Shown here one piece after another: positions 3,899 to 5,596 of a stretch of DNA of 5,596 nt. The stretch lies in the NCBI GenBank assembly GCA_011391855.1, contig JAABPT010000136.1:1-5596 (forward strand). The letters run 5' to 3'. The position numbers were made by a program, and so were the translations under genes. Numbering within the stretch: the stretch's first letter is position 1; each line of letters opens with the position of its first letter. The DNA is from Burkholderiales bacterium (GTDB lineage: Bacteria > Pseudomonadota > Gammaproteobacteria > Burkholderiales > Burkholderiaceae_C). The notes under the pieces were generated by a model, which saw nothing but the letters and a program-made list of their open reading frames with translations, ran no database searches and was not told the DNA's origin.

Positions 3899-5596
3899 AC
3901 GACGGTCGCAGCAGCCGTTGCGGTGCCAGCGCCCGCGCCATTCGTAGCGGCACGGGCAGCGGCTCGCCGGCGAGTTGCGCCGCCAGCAGTTCGCCGCACA
4001 GCACGGCCAGGGTCATGCCGCGCGCGCCCATGCCGGTGCTGACGAACAGGCCGGGCAGGGCGGTGGCGTCCGGCGCGCCGACCACCGGCAGGCGGTCGGG
4101 CACGGTGCAGCGCACGGCGGCCCAGGCGCGGGCGGCGCCGCTGGCGATCTGCGGCGCCAGGGCGGCGGCGCTGGCCGGCAGCAGCTCGGCCAGCTTGGCG
4201 ACCACTTCCTGGCTGTCTGCGTCGCGCAGCACAGCCTCACGGCAGCCACGCTCGAAGCTGGAACCCAGCACCCAGCTGGGCGTGCCGTCCACCGGCACAC
4301 CGGTGATGAAGTTGCCCAGGCCGTTGACCGGGAACGGCGGCAGCAGGTGCGGAGGCGCCGGCATGGGGCCCCACAGCAACTGGCCGCGCAGGGGGTTGAG
4401 CGGCAGGGCGGGCACGCCGGTGCTGGTCAGCAGATCCACGCTGTCGAAGCCGGCCGCCACCACGACCAGCGGTGCCTGGGCCAGAACCGTGTAATCGGCG
4501 GAGAGGGCGGTCCAGCCCCGGCCATCGGCAACGCCGCCTTCGGTCTGAGGGCGGTCCAGCCGCAGCGCGGCCACGGCAGCGTTGCCGCGCCAGATGATGC
4601 CGGGCGCGGCCAGCATCGCGGCCACCAGGGCGGGGGCGCACACCCAGCCGCCGCGGGCGTGCCAGTGCGCGGGGCTGTCGTCGGGCAGGGTGGCGGCGCT
4701 GTGCTGTGCTGCATCGGCCGGGCGGCTCCAGGCGTGGCCGGGCGAGGCGGGGTCCAGCCAGTCGGCAGGCAGTTCACGGCTGCCTTTCAGGCGTCGCTCC
4801 AGCACGCCGCTGGCGGCCCAGCCGTCGCCCTCGGGCAGCAGTTCGGCGGCGCGGGCCAGCGTGGCCATCACCCCGTTGCGGCTGAGCTGCGAGAGCAGCC
4901 GGTCGTCCGATGAGACATGGGGCGCCACCACGCCCGCCGGCAGGCCGGAAGCCCCCGCCGCCGGGGCGCCGGCACGGTCCAGCACGGTGACCTGCCAGCC
5001 GCGCCGCGCCAGGCTGTAGGCCGCCGAGGCCCCCGCCAGGCCCGCGCCGATGACGATGGCGCGCCGCTCGCCGCCAGCCCAGGGCGCCACCGGGGCCGGC
5101 TCGGGCCGGCGCGGGCTCCACGGTGGGTCCCAGCGGCCGCGCAGGCAGTCGCGCTTGGGCGGCAGGCCGGGCGCTTTTTCGACGATGAAGCCGTTTTGCG
5201 CCAGCGCATCGCGCACGCTGCGGGCGATGGTCCACGTGGCCACGCGCGTGCCACGCCGGCACAGGTGGCTCACGGCCTTCAGCGTGTGGGGGTCCCACAT
5301 ATCGGGATTCAGGGCCGGGGTGAAGCCGTCCAGATAGACGGAATCGGCCTCAAAGCGCAGCTCGCGCAGCATGGCGCGCACCTCCCCGATGCACAGTGTC
5401 AGCTGCACCCGGCCCTCGTCGAAGGCCATCCGGTGAAAGCCCGGAAGCAAGCCGGCCCAGCGCTGGGCCAGTTCCTGTGCCAGCGGTGCGAGTTCGGGGT
5501 AGGCGGCCACGCTGCGTCGCAGGTCGTCGGCCGTCGGGGGCCAGGCCTCGATGGCCACATAGTGCAGATGGTGAGGAGCCTGCGGGTCGGCGCGCC
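3897..5596 (-). CDS. mnmC: Bifunctional tRNA mnm5s2U34 biosynthesis protein MnmC (methyltransferase plus FAD-dependent oxidoreductase), N-terminus outside window
   Basis: The frame is open to the right edge, giving 565 residues before the TAA at 3899-3897. MnmC completes the wobble-uridine modification of certain tRNAs. Its C-terminal FAD domain removes the carboxymethyl group of cmnm5(s2)U, and the N-terminal domain uses SAM to methylate the resulting nm5(s2)U. The visible methyltransferase part includes LHYVAIEAWPPTADDL at the edge and YLDGFTPALNPDMW (aspartate codon at 5330-5328), matching the catalytic DGFxPxxNPxMW motif of E. coli MnmC. WTIARSVRDAL and GLPPKRDCLRG follow. After a Pro-rich linker, AIVIGAGLAGASAA (Gly-rich codons around 5048-5031) is the FAD-binding Rossmann motif. 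ASGLPAGVVAPHVS and, near the C-terminus, STGMGARGM and CGELLAAQLAGEPLPV match the oxidase domain. A GTG at 5558 would start inside a conserved strand and is not the true start. About 90 residues are missing compared with the E. coli protein. Confidence 0.95.
   Translation of the reverse strand, partial: RADPQAPHHLHYVAIEAWPPTADDLRRSVAAYPELAPLAQELAQRWAGLLPGFHRMAFDEGRVQLTLCIGEVRAMLRELRFEADSVYLDGFTPALNPDMWDPHTLKAVSHLCRRGTRVATWTIARSVRDALAQNGFIVEKAPGLPPKRDCLRGRWDPPWSPRRPEPAPVAPWAGGERRAIVIGAGLAGASAAYSLARRGWQVTVLDRAGAPAAGASGLPAGVVAPHVSSDDRLLSQLSRNGVMATLARAAELLPEGDGWAASGVLERRLKGSRELPADWLDPASPGHAWSRPADAAQHSAATLPDDSPAHWHARGGWVCAPALVAAMLAAPGIIWRGNAAVAALRLDRPQTEGGVADGRGWTALSADYTVLAQAPLVVVAAGFDSVDLLTSTGVPALPLNPLRGQLLWGPMPAPPHLLPPFPVNGLGNFITGVPVDGTPSWVLGSSFERGCREAVLRDADSQEVVAKLAELLPASAAALAPQIASGAARAWAAVRCTVPDRLPVVGAPDATALPGLFVSTGMGARGMTLAVLCGELLAAQLAGEPLPVPLRMARALAPQRLLRPS

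Noticed and set aside
3975..4913. 312-codon plus-strand frame opposite mnmC
   Set aside because: It is a Gln/Gly/Ala/His-rich shadow of the mnmC reading frame without motifs.

Overview
The window is GC-rich DNA with dense coding and the strong third-position G/C bias of a high-GC proteobacterium. The MnmC fusion protein, the GGAGACACCC-type leaders and the general protein character suggest a betaproteobacterium of the Burkholderiales, probably Comamonadaceae (Acidovorax-like). The taxon is inferred from style, not from a marker gene.

Layout, left to right. (1) 1-608, minus: the N-terminal two thirds of a diacylglycerol-kinase-family lipid kinase, cut by the left edge. It has a good sigma70-like promoter so close to its ATG that the mRNA may be leaderless. 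(2) 675-2039, minus: an exported serine hydrolase of the class C beta-lactamase / 6-aminohexanoate-dimer hydrolase (NylB) type. (3) 2164-3075, minus: a crotonase-fold protein annotated as enoyl-CoA hydratase/isomerase but lacking the usual catalytic glutamate pair. (4) 3076-3382: a 307-base divergent intergenic region with several short inverted repeats. (5) 3383-3757, plus: a small antibiotic-biosynthesis-monooxygenase (ABM) fold protein. (6) 3758-3896: a convergent intergenic gap. (7) 3897-5596, minus: most of the bifunctional tRNA-wobble-uridine modification enzyme MnmC. Its true start lies beyond the right edge.

The genes do not form an obvious single pathway. The crotonase and hydrolase lie in the same direction 124 bases apart and share an identical 12-base ribosome-binding leader, so they may be co-expressed. 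The lipid kinase and MnmC are housekeeping-type genes. I see no mobile element, CRISPR array, tRNA, rRNA, toxin-antitoxin or defence module.

The most unusual non-coding signal is a pair of related 40-base segments (631-670 and 3851-3890, 31 of 40 identical without gaps). Each sits 4 to 6 bases downstream of the stop codon of a minus-strand gene (the hydrolase and mnmC). In the first copy the element also supplies the -35 box of the lipid-kinase promoter. This looks like a dispersed intergenic repeat. I found no convincing evidence of a wholly new biological system.
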